This document shows, one piece after another, positions 33,373-44,037 of a stretch of 64,000 nt of DNA; position 1 is the first letter of the stretch; every line of letters begins with the position of its first letter. The stretch spans positions 2,480,001 through 2,544,000 of the forward strand of contig NZ_CP050854.1 in NCBI RefSeq assembly GCF_017569925.1, given 5' to 3'. Made by a program: the position numbers and the translations under genes. Origin of the DNA: Brenneria izadpanahii (GTDB taxonomy: Bacteria > Pseudomonadota > Gammaproteobacteria > Enterobacterales > Enterobacteriaceae). Below the pieces are notes generated by a model. That model ran no database searches and was not told the DNA's origin. It saw only the letters and a list, made by a program, of their open reading frames with translations.

Positions 33373-34044
33373 TTAAAAACCGAATTGCCGCTGTTGCAGC
33401 GGATTGTCTTTTCCCAGCCGTTTCGCCAGCCAGGGCGGCATATGCTCGGTAATCATGCCATGCAGCGCCTGGAGTTGTTCGTCGATAGCGGTTGCCGGGG
33501 GAACCTTGATTGGGTGGATGTTATGACGGATCACTTTCGCCGCGGCCGGCCCGCCAATCGATTCGCAAAACAGCAGGTGACAGTCGGTCAGCAGGCGCAA
33601 CCGCCCTTCATTCCCCTCCTCCCCCTCCTGCGGCTGATAGCGCCGTAATCCGCTGAGGAACGGCCCCTGCCGATCCCAGGCGTAAATAAAGAACAGACGG
33701 CATTGACCAAAGTGGCCGTTAATCGTCAGACCGTTGCTGGAGGCGAACGCGACCTGTAGCTGTTGCCCCTGTTTGCGCTCGGGCTGTGCGGTTAAATGCG
33801 GAGGCAGGTTGCCGTGCAGGCAATCCATGATTTGCTGCCAGCGGGAAACGGTGAGTACGCTATTATCCACGGGCACATGGCGGGATAACTCATCCAGCGA
33901 CAGTGCGGACAGGCGTTCTAGCGTCAACGCCTCGTCGCAGGCGGTTTCCAGCCAGTTGATCAACGTCGCGGGCGCGATTTCCGGCAGCAACTGCGCCAAA
34001 GCGAATAGCCGCCAGAAAAGTAAATCGTCACGGGTCAGGCTCAT
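33373..34044 (-). CDS. nifY: NifY, apo-MoFe protein / FeMo-co insertion factor
   Basis: 223 residues from MSLTRDDLLFWRLF; GGAG six bases before this ATG decides it over the ATG two codons earlier. An N-terminal SAM-like helical domain precedes a C-terminal NifX-type domain (VAFASSNGLTINGHFGQCRLFFIY, EGRLRLLTDCHLLFCESIGG). It stabilises apo-NifDK until cofactor insertion. Last gene of nifHDKTY. Confidence 0.93.
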   Translation of the reverse strand: MSLTRDDLLFWRLFALAQLLPEIAPATLINWLETACDEALTLERLSALSLDELSRHVPVDNSVLTVSRWQQIMDCLHGNLPPHLTAQPERKQGQQLQVAFASSNGLTINGHFGQCRLFFIYAWDRQGPFLSGLRRYQPQEGEEGNEGRLRLLTDCHLLFCESIGGPAAAKVIRHNIHPIKVPPATAIDEQLQALHGMITEHMPPWLAKRLGKDNPLQQRQFGF

Positions 34045-34089
34045 GAGCATCTCCGGTGTTTATGCGACCATGTCGGCCATGATCGATCG

Positions 34090-34305
34090 TTAGTTTTCAC
34101 ATTTTTTGGCACGTAAGGTAACGGGCAAGGCCGGTTTTTCGCTCAACGGCGTAATAAACCACTCCTGCCCCCCTTCCAGCTCGATGCGGCCGCCCCAACG
34201 GTCGGGCCGATCGAACTCCAGGAACGTGACTTTGGCTTCCAGATCTTTTTTGGCGATGTAACAGTGCATGCCGTCAGCGCGCTGACGAAGAATGATGCTG
34301 GCCAT
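34090..34305 (-). CDS. nifT: NifT, small nif-cluster protein
   Basis: 71 residues, full NifT/FixU family (MASIILRQRADGMHCYIAKKD, GGRIELEGGQEWFI). Function not established; dispensable in Klebsiella. Between nifK and nifY. Confidence 0.93.
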   Translation of the reverse strand: MASIILRQRADGMHCYIAKKDLEAKVTFLEFDRPDRWGGRIELEGGQEWFITPLSEKPALPVTLRAKKCEN

Positions 34306-34398
34306 ACGTCCTCCTGATGAACGAAAAAAACGCGCTGTACTTTAGTCCGGCTAATGCCTTCGGCCCGGTCGCCCCTTGCCGGGGCGGCGCTAACGGAA

Positions 34399-35964
34399 TT
34401 AGCGAACCAGGTCATAGCCGTAATCGGTTTTACCCAGCGCCATCGTGTCATCGTCGAGTTTTTCCAGAATGGCGTTCACCAGCGTGGTCAGCATCGTCAT
34501 TGCCCCCTCATAACCCCAGGTGGTGGCCCGGTGTAAATGGTGGCGATCGAAAATCGGAAAGCCGATGCGAATCAGCGGAACTTCAAACTGCTCGCCTTTA
34601 GCTCTGGTGTCGCGCTGAATAAACTTGCCGTATGAGTTGCCGATCATGAAATCTGGCCGGCGGGTGAACATCAGCGAGCGGAAATGCCACAGATCGCAGT
34701 TGATAAACACCTCGCTGTCTTTGCCGTACGGCGATGACTCCAGCAGTTTATTCATCGCCTTCTGCCAGCGTTTGGAACCGTTGTGACAGAGGATCACCGC
34801 CGGCTCGCAGCCCAACTCCATCAGAAAGCGGGTCAGCCCCAGCAGAAAATCGGGATCGCCATAGATGCCGAAGCGTTTGCCGTGCAGCCAGGTATGCGAG
34901 TCGAGCATCATATCGACCAGGCGGCCGCGCTCAAGGGTTAGCGCCTCTGGAATGGGTTTGCCCGTCAGTTGACTGATGGTCATCAAAAACTCATCCGTCC
35001 CGGCTAGCCCCATCGGGATGGCGACCTCGGTGCAGGGCTGCTCCCACTCTTCTTTTACCGTCTTTTTGGTTTTGACCAACTGCCAGGGTTGCAATAGCAG
35101 CGTATCGATGGCGTTGGGCGCATCGCGCATTTCGGCCTGCGTGGTGCCGCCTGAGTAAAGGCGATAGTGGCCGTCGGCCGGGGTATCAAGCACCTCGGAA
35201 GGATCGGACAGCAGCGAACACGGCACATCCATCTGCGCCATCATGCGTTTGAGTACCCGGTAATTGCCGAGATAGGTTTCAAAGCCGGCGACCAGATTGA
35301 TTTTGCCGTTGCTACCGGCCTGATACCCTTCAACGCCCTGGGTAAAGGTGCGGGCGAACCCTTCGAACATATTGTCCCAGCCGGTCACGTGGCTGCCGAT
35401 AAAGCTGGGAGTATGCGCATAAGGCACCTCAATGGTTTCTGCCACAAAGCCGTCTTTTTTGGCGTTGCTGATAAAAGCCTGTAAGTCATCGCCGATGACT
35501 TCCGCCATGCAGGTGGTTGAAACCGCGATCACTTCCGGTTTATACAGTGCGCTGGCGTTCTGTAGCCCCTGATTCAGGTTGTTATTGCCGCCGAACACGG
35601 CGGCGTCTTCCGTCATCGAGTCGGAAACGCAGGCCACCGGTTCTTTAAAGTGGCGGTTGAAATAGGTGCGAAAATAGGCCACGCACCCCTGAGAACCGTG
35701 CACGTAAGGCAAGGTTTTTTCAAATCCCAGCGCACAGAGCACGGCGCCCAGCGGCTGGCAGGCCTTCGCCGGATCGACGGTCAGCGCCTCACGCTGAAAA
35801 TTCAGCGCTTCATATTCCGGGGTGGTCGTCCAGGCAAAAACCTCTTGCACGCGCTCTTTGCTGTGCGCCTCTTCCAGCTCGCTTTTGCTGGCGAATAACG
35901 CCTGATATTCCGGCTGTTCAAACAGCGGATAACAGGGTTTTACTTTCTCGGTGTTCTGGCTCAT
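34399..35964 (-). CDS. nifK: NifK, beta subunit of MoFe nitrogenase
   Basis: 521 residues from MSQNTEKVKPCYPLF (GGAGGAG upstream; an in-frame upstream extension is discarded). P-cluster cysteines lie in PLGAVLCALGF, HGSQGCVAYFR and VSTTCMAEVIGDD. It pairs with NifD in the alpha2beta2 MoFe protein. 59 bases separate it from nifD. Confidence 0.97.
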   Translation of the reverse strand: MSQNTEKVKPCYPLFEQPEYQALFASKSELEEAHSKERVQEVFAWTTTPEYEALNFQREALTVDPAKACQPLGAVLCALGFEKTLPYVHGSQGCVAYFRTYFNRHFKEPVACVSDSMTEDAAVFGGNNNLNQGLQNASALYKPEVIAVSTTCMAEVIGDDLQAFISNAKKDGFVAETIEVPYAHTPSFIGSHVTGWDNMFEGFARTFTQGVEGYQAGSNGKINLVAGFETYLGNYRVLKRMMAQMDVPCSLLSDPSEVLDTPADGHYRLYSGGTTQAEMRDAPNAIDTLLLQPWQLVKTKKTVKEEWEQPCTEVAIPMGLAGTDEFLMTISQLTGKPIPEALTLERGRLVDMMLDSHTWLHGKRFGIYGDPDFLLGLTRFLMELGCEPAVILCHNGSKRWQKAMNKLLESSPYGKDSEVFINCDLWHFRSLMFTRRPDFMIGNSYGKFIQRDTRAKGEQFEVPLIRIGFPIFDRHHLHRATTWGYEGAMTMLTTLVNAILEKLDDDTMALGKTDYGYDLVR

Positions 35965-36023
35965 CGTCTTCTCCTCCCGCGCCACAAATCGGTGAACTAA
36001 CGGGATAAAGGTATCGTCAGGCC

Positions 36024-37471
36024 TCAGGCGGATTTCAGCCAGGGCGCCGTTAACTGCTGCCAACAAGGGTTGTTCAGCGTCATGTCCATATCGCGGGCGA
36101 AAATCGCAAAACCGTCATAGCCGTGATAAGGACCGGAGTAATCCCAGGAGTGCATCTGCCGGAACGGCATCCCCAGCTTCTGAAATACGTATTTTTCTTT
36201 GATGCCCGATCCCACCAGATCCGGCTTCAGCCGCTTAACGAATTCTTCCAGTTCATAGGTGCTGAGGTCGTCAAACAGCAGCGTACCGCTCTTCAGGTCG
36301 GGCAACGTGCGGTCATAGTCGTCGTTGTGGGCGAACTCATAACCGGCGGCCATAATCTCCATGCCCAAATCTTCATACGCGCCGATCACGTGACGAGGAC
36401 GCAACCCCCCACATACAGCAGCACTTTTTTCCCTTCCAGCCGCGGACGGTATTTGGCGATCACCGCCTCCGTCTGCGCCTGATAGCGGGCGATTACCGCT
36501 TCCGCATTGGCCTGAATGACGCTGTCGAACTGGCTGGCGATTTTGCGCAACGAGGCCGCAATTTGCGTGGGACCAAAAAAGTTGTACTCCATCCAGGGAA
36601 TACCGTATTTCTCTTCCATATGACGTGAGATGTAGTTCATCGAACGGTAGCAGTGCACCAGATTGAGCTTCACCTTGGGCGTTTTTTCCATTTCCACCAA
36701 CGTGCCGTCGCCGGACCACTGGGCGACCACGCGCAGCCCCATCTCTTCGAGTAAAATTCGGGAAGACCAGGCATCGCCGCCGATGTTGTAATCGCCGATA
36801 ATGGCGACGTCATACGGCGTGTCGGCAAAAGGCTGCTCGTCACGGGCGGGCAGAACCCAGTCGCGGATCACGTCATTGGCGATATGGTGCCCCAGCGACT
36901 GGGATACCCCGCGAAATCCCTCGCAGCGCACCGGGATCACCGGTTTGCCGATCTCTTCTTTGGCGGCGCGCGCCACCGCTTCGATATCATCGCCGATCAG
37001 CCCGACCGGGCATTCCGACTGGATGCTGATGCCTTTGGTCAGCGGAAATAGCAGTTCCAGTTCGTCAATTAGCTTACGCAGCTTTTTATCGCCGCCGAAC
37101 ACGATGTCTTTCTCCTGAAAATCCGAGGTGAAATTCACCGTACCGAAGCTGTCGATGCCGCTCATGCCGGTGTAATAATTACGCCGCCCCGCGCGGGAAT
37201 ATTGACCGCAGCCAATCGGTCCGTGAGAGATGTGCGCCATATCTTTGATTGGCCCGAAAACCACCCCTTTTGAACCGGCATAGGCGCAGCCGCGAACCGT
37301 CATCACGCCCGGTTGAGACTTGCGGTTGGAAATAATGCATTTCCCAACGGACTCCATTCCCGGCTCCACGGTCATGATATGTTTGGCGCGCTCTTTCCGC
37401 GTTCTGTCGGGAAAGACTTCAAGCACTTCCTGAATCAACGCCTGATTCTTTTGGATAATGGTGTCTGTCAT
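36024..37471 (-). CDS. nifD: NifD, alpha subunit of MoFe nitrogenase, frameshifted in the sequence
   Basis: 482 residues when rejoined, the normal length. The N-terminal 356 residues end at KKVLLYVGG and the rest ([20 protein letters not shown]) continues in another frame. One G missing from the six-base G/C run at 36405-36410 explains the break. P-cluster cysteines are in [19 protein letters not shown] and [11 protein letters not shown]. FeMo-co ligands are Cys in [10 protein letters not shown] and His in [13 protein letters not shown]. All are intact, and the flanking genes are intact, so this is almost certainly a sequencing error rather than a pseudogene. It starts 11 bases after nifH. 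Confidence 0.95.
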
Positions 37472-37482
37472 AGGGATGTTCC

Positions 37483-38400
<918 letters not shown>

Positions 38401-38406
38401 TTATAC

Positions 38407-38422
38407 TGCAGGGTACATACCA
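38407..38422 (-). promoter_or_regulatory. sigma-54 promoter of nifHDKTY
   Basis: Minus-strand TGGTATGTACCCTGCA, one base different from the Klebsiella nifH promoter as I recall it, with correct GG-N10-GC spacing; 40 bases before the nifH ATG. Confidence 0.9.
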
Positions 38423-38517
38423 CTATCAGGAAATATGGTAGTAGCTTGATAAATAAGGAGAATTATTAATTTAACCGTAAAGCGCCGCGAGGGATTAGAT
38501 ACAATAACGTGACTAAT

Positions 38518-38533
38518 TGTTGTAAAAGAGACA
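38518..38533. promoter_or_regulatory. NifA activator site for nifHDKTY
   Basis: TGTTGTAAAAGAGACA, TGT-N10-ACA, about 100-125 bp upstream of the promoter. The rest of the 350-base nifH upstream region shows no other clear signal. Confidence 0.75.
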
Positions 38534-38719
38534 AAAGTGACAGAAGCGCGTTCCCCGGCTCCCGCAGGGGGATCGCTCTGTTTCTATCGGCTCAGAGGTG
38601 AGAGAATTAAAGACAAAAGCGAAACGAAACGGTAGGATTTGCGCTGGTGATTAACATTTACAGCAATTGTGCAACACGTTCTTCCGCGTACCTGTTGCAT
38701 TCCGGTGCGGAGCGTACTC

Positions 38720-38896
38720 ATGAAAAGAAAACGAATCCTGATCCCTCTGATTACCCTGGCGCTGCTTATCCTCTACCTCAATCGCGATGCGCTTAATCCC
38801 TTCGCGCCTGATTGCGACAATATTCCTGCCGGAACGCCCAAACCGGAGGTGTGCAACAAACCGGCAAAAGTGGTGGCGCCGGGATTTGAACTTTAG
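38720..38896 (+). CDS. small single-pass membrane protein next to nifH
   Basis: 58 residues, MKRKRILIPLITLALLILYL: a positive N-terminus and one hydrophobic helix. A 35-residue tail follows with two cysteines (DCDNIPAG and EVCNKP) that could form a disulfide outside the membrane. GGAG lies nine bases before the ATG. Not recognised; not a standard nif gene. Too short for certainty, but the layout looks like a real small protein. Confidence 0.6.
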   Translation: MKRKRILIPLITLALLILYLNRDALNPFAPDCDNIPAGTPKPEVCNKPAKVVAPGFEL

Positions 38897-38986
38897 TGCT
38901 GAACGGCGCATTGGCCTGCGATCCCCTATATATAGCGAAGGCGTGTGATATCTTCCGCTAACGCTATACTGGCGCGCGCTTTTCAG

Positions 38987-39919
38987 CTATGAGGTTTTTT
39001 GCCGCGCCGCGTCATGATGGGCCTGGCCTTGTTGCAATTCGCTGATCATAAAATCCAGAAAGGTCTGCAGCGGTTCCGAATGCGGTTTCCCGGCCATGGT
39101 CTGTATCTGTAACGACCGCTGGTCGAGCTGTTTAATCGTTAACAACTTAAGACGGATAGGATCCTGTAAATATTTATACATCACTGAGTAGAAGCTACAG
39201 GCGGTCACCGCCCGCGGCGTATTCAGCGCATAGTAATAGAGCGTGGCGAAGTTATTGCAGCATAGCGAGGGTTCCAAAAAGATGCCGCTCATGCGGCACG
39301 AGAGATCGAACAACTGGCGCAGCGTGGTGGAAGGCTCCGGCAATGCTAGCGGAAATTCATGTAAATCAGAAAGTTGAACCGACTGTTCAGCCAACGGATG
39401 CTGATCTGACATCAGCAACATCAGCGGCGCGGGCAGTGATATTTCCACGTTAACGCCCTGCTCCGGCGCCAGCGCGAATTGCAGGGCGATATCCACCTCG
39501 CCGTTGCGGATCATCTGGGATACCTGCATTGCCGACCCCACGTTAAGATAAAACGTGGTATCGGCGTTGTGTTGCCGAAAGCGGGAAAATAGCGTCGGCA
39601 GCAAATCAAACGCGATGCCTTCGGTGCAGCCAATCCTCAGCAGCGTATGGCGGCTGGCTTTTAGCCCCTGAATTTCCGCCATCGCCAAATCCATATCCAT
39701 CATGCTTTTACGCACATGATTTTCCAGAATTCGTCCGGCATCATTGAGCACCATACCGCGGGCATGGCGCTCAAACAGCGGCACGCCAACCCGCTCTTCC
39801 AATCGCTGAATTTGACGGCTGATGGCCGAAACCGCCACAAAAAGATGCTCGCTGGCGGCGCTGAGAGAACCGGTGGTCGCCACAACCAGAAAATAACGAA
39901 TCTCGGAACTGTGTAGCAT
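38987..39919 (-). CDS. LysR-family regulator, divergent from the M20 peptidase gene
   Basis: 310 residues from MLHSSEIRYFLVVATTGSLS. HTH: AASEHLFVAVSAISRQIQRL, EERVGVPLFERHARG. Periplasmic-binding-like effector domain. It probably controls the divergent peptidase gene and perhaps the following uptake/racemase genes. No strong ribosome site seen at this start. Confidence 0.9.
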   Translation of the reverse strand: MLHSSEIRYFLVVATTGSLSAASEHLFVAVSAISRQIQRLEERVGVPLFERHARGMVLNDAGRILENHVRKSMMDMDLAMAEIQGLKASRHTLLRIGCTEGIAFDLLPTLFSRFRQHNADTTFYLNVGSAMQVSQMIRNGEVDIALQFALAPEQGVNVEISLPAPLMLLMSDQHPLAEQSVQLSDLHEFPLALPEPSTTLRQLFDLSCRMSGIFLEPSLCCNNFATLYYYALNTPRAVTACSFYSVMYKYLQDPIRLKLLTIKQLDQRSLQIQTMAGKPHSEPLQTFLDFMISELQQGQAHHDAARQKTS

Positions 39920-40059
39920 GATGATGGCTCGTCCTACGCAAGGATAAAGTATAAGGTTTATATTAAAAGCAAAGCTCGCTTGCAAATTTCATTATTGTTG
40001 TAAAGGTTGTTTTTCCTTTAACTATCCGCCACTTCAGCTTTTATCCGTTAAGGAAAACT

Positions 40060-41439
40060 ATGACCCGCGCAGATGTTATTCAGCAAGCGTATGACCGCTT
40101 CGATCGCGGCGATGTGAAACATATTCTGGCACGCCGTATCGCCTATGCCAGCGAAAGTCAGAATCAGGATGGCCGCAGCATACTACGCGCCTATCTGGAA
40201 GAGGAAATCCGCCCATCGCTCCAGGCCATGGGGTTTACCATCACTTTGGTTGAACATCCGCTTTATCCGCATGTTCCCTTTTTGATCGCCGAACGTATTG
40301 AGCACCCCGATTTGCCTACGCTGTTGTCATATGGTCATGGCGACGTCGTGTTTGGCGATGAACAAAACTGGCGTGAAGATTTGCACCCGTGGGTTTTGGT
40401 TGAAGAGGATGACCGTTGGTATGGCCGCGGCAGCGCCGACAATAAAGGCCAACACACCATTAACCTGATGGCGCTGGAACAGATTTACCTGGCGCGGGGC
40501 AATAAGCTGGGATTTAACTGTAAGCTGTTGTTTGAAATGGGTGAAGAGATTGGGTCGCCGGGATTGGCCGACATTTGCCGGCGTTATAAGCAGCAACTTG
40601 CCGCGGACATTTTCATTGCCTCCGACGGCCCGCGTCTTAATGCCGAAAGGCCGACCTTGTTTCTCGGCTCCCGCGGTTGCATCAATTTCAGACTGAGCAT
40701 TCATGCGCGTAAAAAAGCGTATCACTCGGGAAACTGGGGCGGTTTGCTCAGTAATCCCGGCACGCAACTGGCGAACGCCATCGCCAGCCTGGTGGATGGC
40801 AAAGGACGAATGCGCATCGAAACGCTGTTACCGCCGCCATTGACGCCATCATTGCAGCGAATTCTCAGCCAGGTTGCCCCCGGAGGCAACGCGGGCGACC
40901 CTGACATTGATCTCCAGTGGGGAGCAGAGGGACTCACGCCCGCCGAGCGTTTATTTGGTTGGAATACGCTGGAAGTGCTCTCTTTTATTGCCGGCGATCC
41001 CGACAAAACCGTCAATGCGATCCCGGCCTGCGCAACGGCTCTATGCCAGCTGCGTTTCGTGGTAGGTACCGACTGGCAACGGTTGGACGCACATCTGCGC
41101 CAGCATCTGGATAAACATGGTTTCGATAACGTGAAAATTGAAATGCTAAGCGCGTCGCCGGCCACCCGCTTCGATCCTGAAGATCCGCTGGTAAACCGGA
41201 CGCTGGAGCTAATGAGGAATATTACCGGCAAACAGCCGGCGCTATTGCCCAATCTGGGCGGATCGCTTCCCAACGATGTCTTTGCCGATATTCTCGGTCT
41301 GCCAACCTTATGGATTCCCCACTCTTATCCGGCTTGCGGACAACATGGGGTTAATGAACATTTATTGAAATCGGTGGCGCGAGAAGGATTGGCCATCATG
41401 ACCGGGCTGTTGTGGGAACTGGGAGAACGGACTAACTGA
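40060..41439 (+). CDS. M20-family metallopeptidase / amidohydrolase
   Basis: 459 residues, full length for ArgE/DapE/CPG2-type enzymes. Zinc site: His and Asp in SYGHGDVVFG and WYGRGSADNKGQ, Glu pair in LLFEMGEEIGSPG, Asp in IASDGPR, and a C-terminal His in PACGQHGVNEH. It likely removes an N-acyl group or cleaves a dipeptide. The nearby N-acylamino-acid-racemase-type gene suggests a shared pathway. AAGGAA precedes the ATG. Confidence 0.86.
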   Translation: MTRADVIQQAYDRFDRGDVKHILARRIAYASESQNQDGRSILRAYLEEEIRPSLQAMGFTITLVEHPLYPHVPFLIAERIEHPDLPTLLSYGHGDVVFGDEQNWREDLHPWVLVEEDDRWYGRGSADNKGQHTINLMALEQIYLARGNKLGFNCKLLFEMGEEIGSPGLADICRRYKQQLAADIFIASDGPRLNAERPTLFLGSRGCINFRLSIHARKKAYHSGNWGGLLSNPGTQLANAIASLVDGKGRMRIETLLPPPLTPSLQRILSQVAPGGNAGDPDIDLQWGAEGLTPAERLFGWNTLEVLSFIAGDPDKTVNAIPACATALCQLRFVVGTDWQRLDAHLRQHLDKHGFDNVKIEMLSASPATRFDPEDPLVNRTLELMRNITGKQPALLPNLGGSLPNDVFADILGLPTLWIPHSYPACGQHGVNEHLLKSVAREGLAIMTGLLWELGERTN

Positions 41440-41483
41440 GACGGATAGCGGCGAGGTGATTGGCCTCGCCTATGCGTATCGGT

Positions 41484-42305
41484 TTATTTTGCCTGCGCGG
41501 CTTTCATCCATTCAGGTTTCTGAAATGCGTGGAACATGGATGCCTCGTCATCAAAAAACGCGGCAAACTGCGGTGATTGCACAGCGGCTTTCAGGTCATG
41601 GGCAAAAGGTTTATCGGCATCTTCCGCACGCACCACAATCATATTTTTCAAATCTTCGGGCAACACATCCAACTGAATGGCATCAGACAGATTCAATCCG
41701 GCGGAAATGGCAAAGTTGGCATTGATCAACGACCCGGTGACGCCACCTAACGCGCGTGGCAACTGCGCCGCTTCCAATGGTTTGAATACCAGCCCTTTAG
41801 GGTTTTCTGTGATATCCCGCAGTGAGGCCTTGGTCGGCGTAATATCCGGGTTAATCTTGATTAGACCGTATTTTTGCAGAAAATCCAGCGAACGAGCCAG
41901 GTTGGACGGGTCATTCGGCAATGTAACCACATCCCCTGCTTTCAGTTCATTCAGCGAATGCACCTTGTTGGAATAAAACCCCATGCTGGCCGTCGGCACG
42001 GTAATCACCTCGGATAATTTTAATCCTTTGTCCGCGCTGAATCTGTCCAGATAACGGCGATTTTGAAACAGATTAGCCTCAATGCTTTTATTCGCCAGCG
42101 CCAGATTAGGCTGAATATAGTCGCTAAACTCACGCACTTTGACCTCATATCCCTTCTTGACCAGCTCGGGTTTAATCGCTTTGGTGACCATATCGCCATA
42201 AGGCCCCGGCGATACGCCGATGGTGATTTCTTTTGTTTGTTCAGCCGCCAGAGTCTGAGATATTCCCAGCGCGAGTAATAATGGAATAACTTTTCTTAAT
42301 ATCAT
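41484..42305 (-). CDS. NlpA/MetQ-family periplasmic binding protein without lipobox
   Basis: 273 residues. Signal peptide LRKVIPLLLALGISQTLAAE ends in LAA with no Cys, so it should be a soluble periplasmic protein, unlike MetQ lipoproteins. Family motifs: ITIGVSPGPYGDMV, PNDPSNLARSLDFLQKYGLI, NANFAISAGL. Ligand may be methionine or another amino acid derivative. No ABC ATPase or permease is adjacent. Confidence 0.85.
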   Translation of the reverse strand: MILRKVIPLLLALGISQTLAAEQTKEITIGVSPGPYGDMVTKAIKPELVKKGYEVKVREFSDYIQPNLALANKSIEANLFQNRRYLDRFSADKGLKLSEVITVPTASMGFYSNKVHSLNELKAGDVVTLPNDPSNLARSLDFLQKYGLIKINPDITPTKASLRDITENPKGLVFKPLEAAQLPRALGGVTGSLINANFAISAGLNLSDAIQLDVLPEDLKNMIVVRAEDADKPFAHDLKAAVQSPQFAAFFDDEASMFHAFQKPEWMKAAQAK

Positions 42306-42459
42306 TATGCGTTCCTGTCTATCCTGTCTGAGTAGCGTTATAGGTTATTACGGCTTGCGGCGGTAAGCGCGTACGGCCAATATAGCCGATACGAAAAAGC
42401 CCCCCCGCCTCAATCCGCTTAATGCGAGTTTTCTCTGGTATTGGAATTATCCGCTTTGC

Positions 42460-43572
42460 TTAAAATAAAAAGGACTCCTGCCCGTAACAATATTTTTCAT
42501 ATAACCGGGGATTAATATCGAATCCAATACCCGGCTTATCCGGCACGGCCACACAACTGTCTTTATCTATTTCCACCAGCGGCAGCATAAAGTCCTCATG
42601 CCAATAGCGGGAAGAGGGAGGAATATCGTGAGCGTAGACAAAATTGGGTAAGGTAGATACCGCAATATTGTGCGCTTTCCCCACGGCGGTATCCAACATG
42701 CCGCCACACCACACGGGAATATTATGATCCTGACAATAATCGTGAATCAGTATAGTTTCAGTAATGCCGCCGACCCGGGCGACTTTGATATTGATAATCT
42801 TCGCGCTGCCCAGCTCAATCGCTTTGCGCGCATCTTCGACAGACGCAATACTTTCATCCAGGCAGATCGGGGTGGCGATGGCCGCCTGAAGCTTACGGTG
42901 ATCGACGATATCGTCATGCGCCAGCGGCTGCTCAATCATAATAAGATTGAATTTATCGAGACGTTTAAATAAGTCGATATCATCCAGCGTATAGGCTGAA
43001 TTGGCATCAGCCATTAGCGTAATATCGCCAAATGCTTGACGCAGCGCCAGAATATAATCGTAATCATGGCCGGGTTTTATTTTTATTTTTATTCGCTTGT
43101 AGCCGTCACGTAAAAATTCATCCACCACGCGGACCAATTCATCAGGCGATTTCTGAATACCAATACTGACGCCAGCTTCAATTTTATTTCTCTTGCCGCC
43201 AATAGCCTGATGCAACGGAATGCCTTTTATCTTGGCGTAGGCATCCCATATTCCACCTTCAATCGCCGCTTTGGCGCAATTATTTCGTTTAACCGCCGAA
43301 AAAATATCCCTTACTTGCGAAGGATGCTGAATATCGCCGGCTTGTTTAATCATCGGGATAAGAAAATCGCGCATGATATGCCAGGCGGTGATATTGGTTT
43401 CTTCATTATAAAACGGCAAAGAGATGGCGGAACAGTCGCCGTACCCGATATGGCCTTCGGCATGAACTTCGGCAATGGAAAAATATTTTTCCGTTTGTGT
43501 GGCGAAGCTGGTGGTAAATGGCGTTTTCAACGTCATTTTCATTTTTCGTAAAACAATTTTATCGATTTTCAT
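42460..43572 (-). CDS. enolase-superfamily enzyme (OSBS / N-acylamino-acid racemase type)
   Basis: 370 residues from MKIDKIVLRKMKMTLKTPF (AGGA seven bases upstream). Catalytic features: KxK in RIKIKIKPGHD, metal ligands Asp in LMADANSAY, Glu in MIEQPLAHDD and Asp in CLDESIAS, second Lys in INIKVARVGG. This is the muconate-lactonising subgroup; members make o-succinylbenzoate or racemise N-succinylamino acids. With the M20 hydrolase and binding protein, a D-amino-acid or N-acylamino-acid salvage pathway is plausible. Confidence 0.83.
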   Translation of the reverse strand: MKIDKIVLRKMKMTLKTPFTTSFATQTEKYFSIAEVHAEGHIGYGDCSAISLPFYNEETNITAWHIMRDFLIPMIKQAGDIQHPSQVRDIFSAVKRNNCAKAAIEGGIWDAYAKIKGIPLHQAIGGKRNKIEAGVSIGIQKSPDELVRVVDEFLRDGYKRIKIKIKPGHDYDYILALRQAFGDITLMADANSAYTLDDIDLFKRLDKFNLIMIEQPLAHDDIVDHRKLQAAIATPICLDESIASVEDARKAIELGSAKIINIKVARVGGITETILIHDYCQDHNIPVWCGGMLDTAVGKAHNIAVSTLPNFVYAHDIPPSSRYWHEDFMLPLVEIDKDSCVAVPDKPGIGFDINPRLYEKYCYGQESFLF

Positions 43573-43815
43573 GACATAGTCCTGCGTGTAATCTGAATGC
43601 GGCGACAATGCCCATTCATTACACAGATAATCGTGCTGAAAACACCGTCAATACCCTTTATACTTCAAGTACATGTGCGTTGGCTTTTCTGTCAGGAGAA
43701 TTTCATTTCCTTATATTCCTATACACATGAAATATAAAAATATGTTTATAAATCAATTAATAATAAAAGGTATACGGCGTTTAAATTAGATAGAAACAAG
43801 CTTTGCGTCAATGAT

Positions 43816-43844
43816 AAAAAAAGCAAATTAACTTTGCTTTTTTT
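43816..43844. terminator. bidirectional terminator at the left border of the CDI island
   Basis: AAAAAAAGCAAA / TTTGCTTTTTTT arms around a 5-base loop, with A-run and T-run making it work both ways. The 43573-44037 gap is otherwise AT-rich and without recognisable genes. Confidence 0.7.
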
Positions 43845-44037
43845 AGAAACCTATCAGTGACCGTTATTGTTGGATAAAATCACCGGATAATTTTAATTGA
43901 TTGATTTTATTGTTTTATTTTTTACATGCCAACAAAAGTAAAATCTCGTTAACAAGGGCGGGATCTGTCATTCAAGGCTGATAATTCTCATATTCCCAGG
44001 CAAAGACGCGGGAGAGTTTTTGCGCTATCTCCATCAG

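Noticed and set aside
36024..37471. nifD as a pseudogene, or two genes
   Set aside because: Both halves match NifD continuously, all metal-ligand residues are present and one base in a six-base run explains the break.
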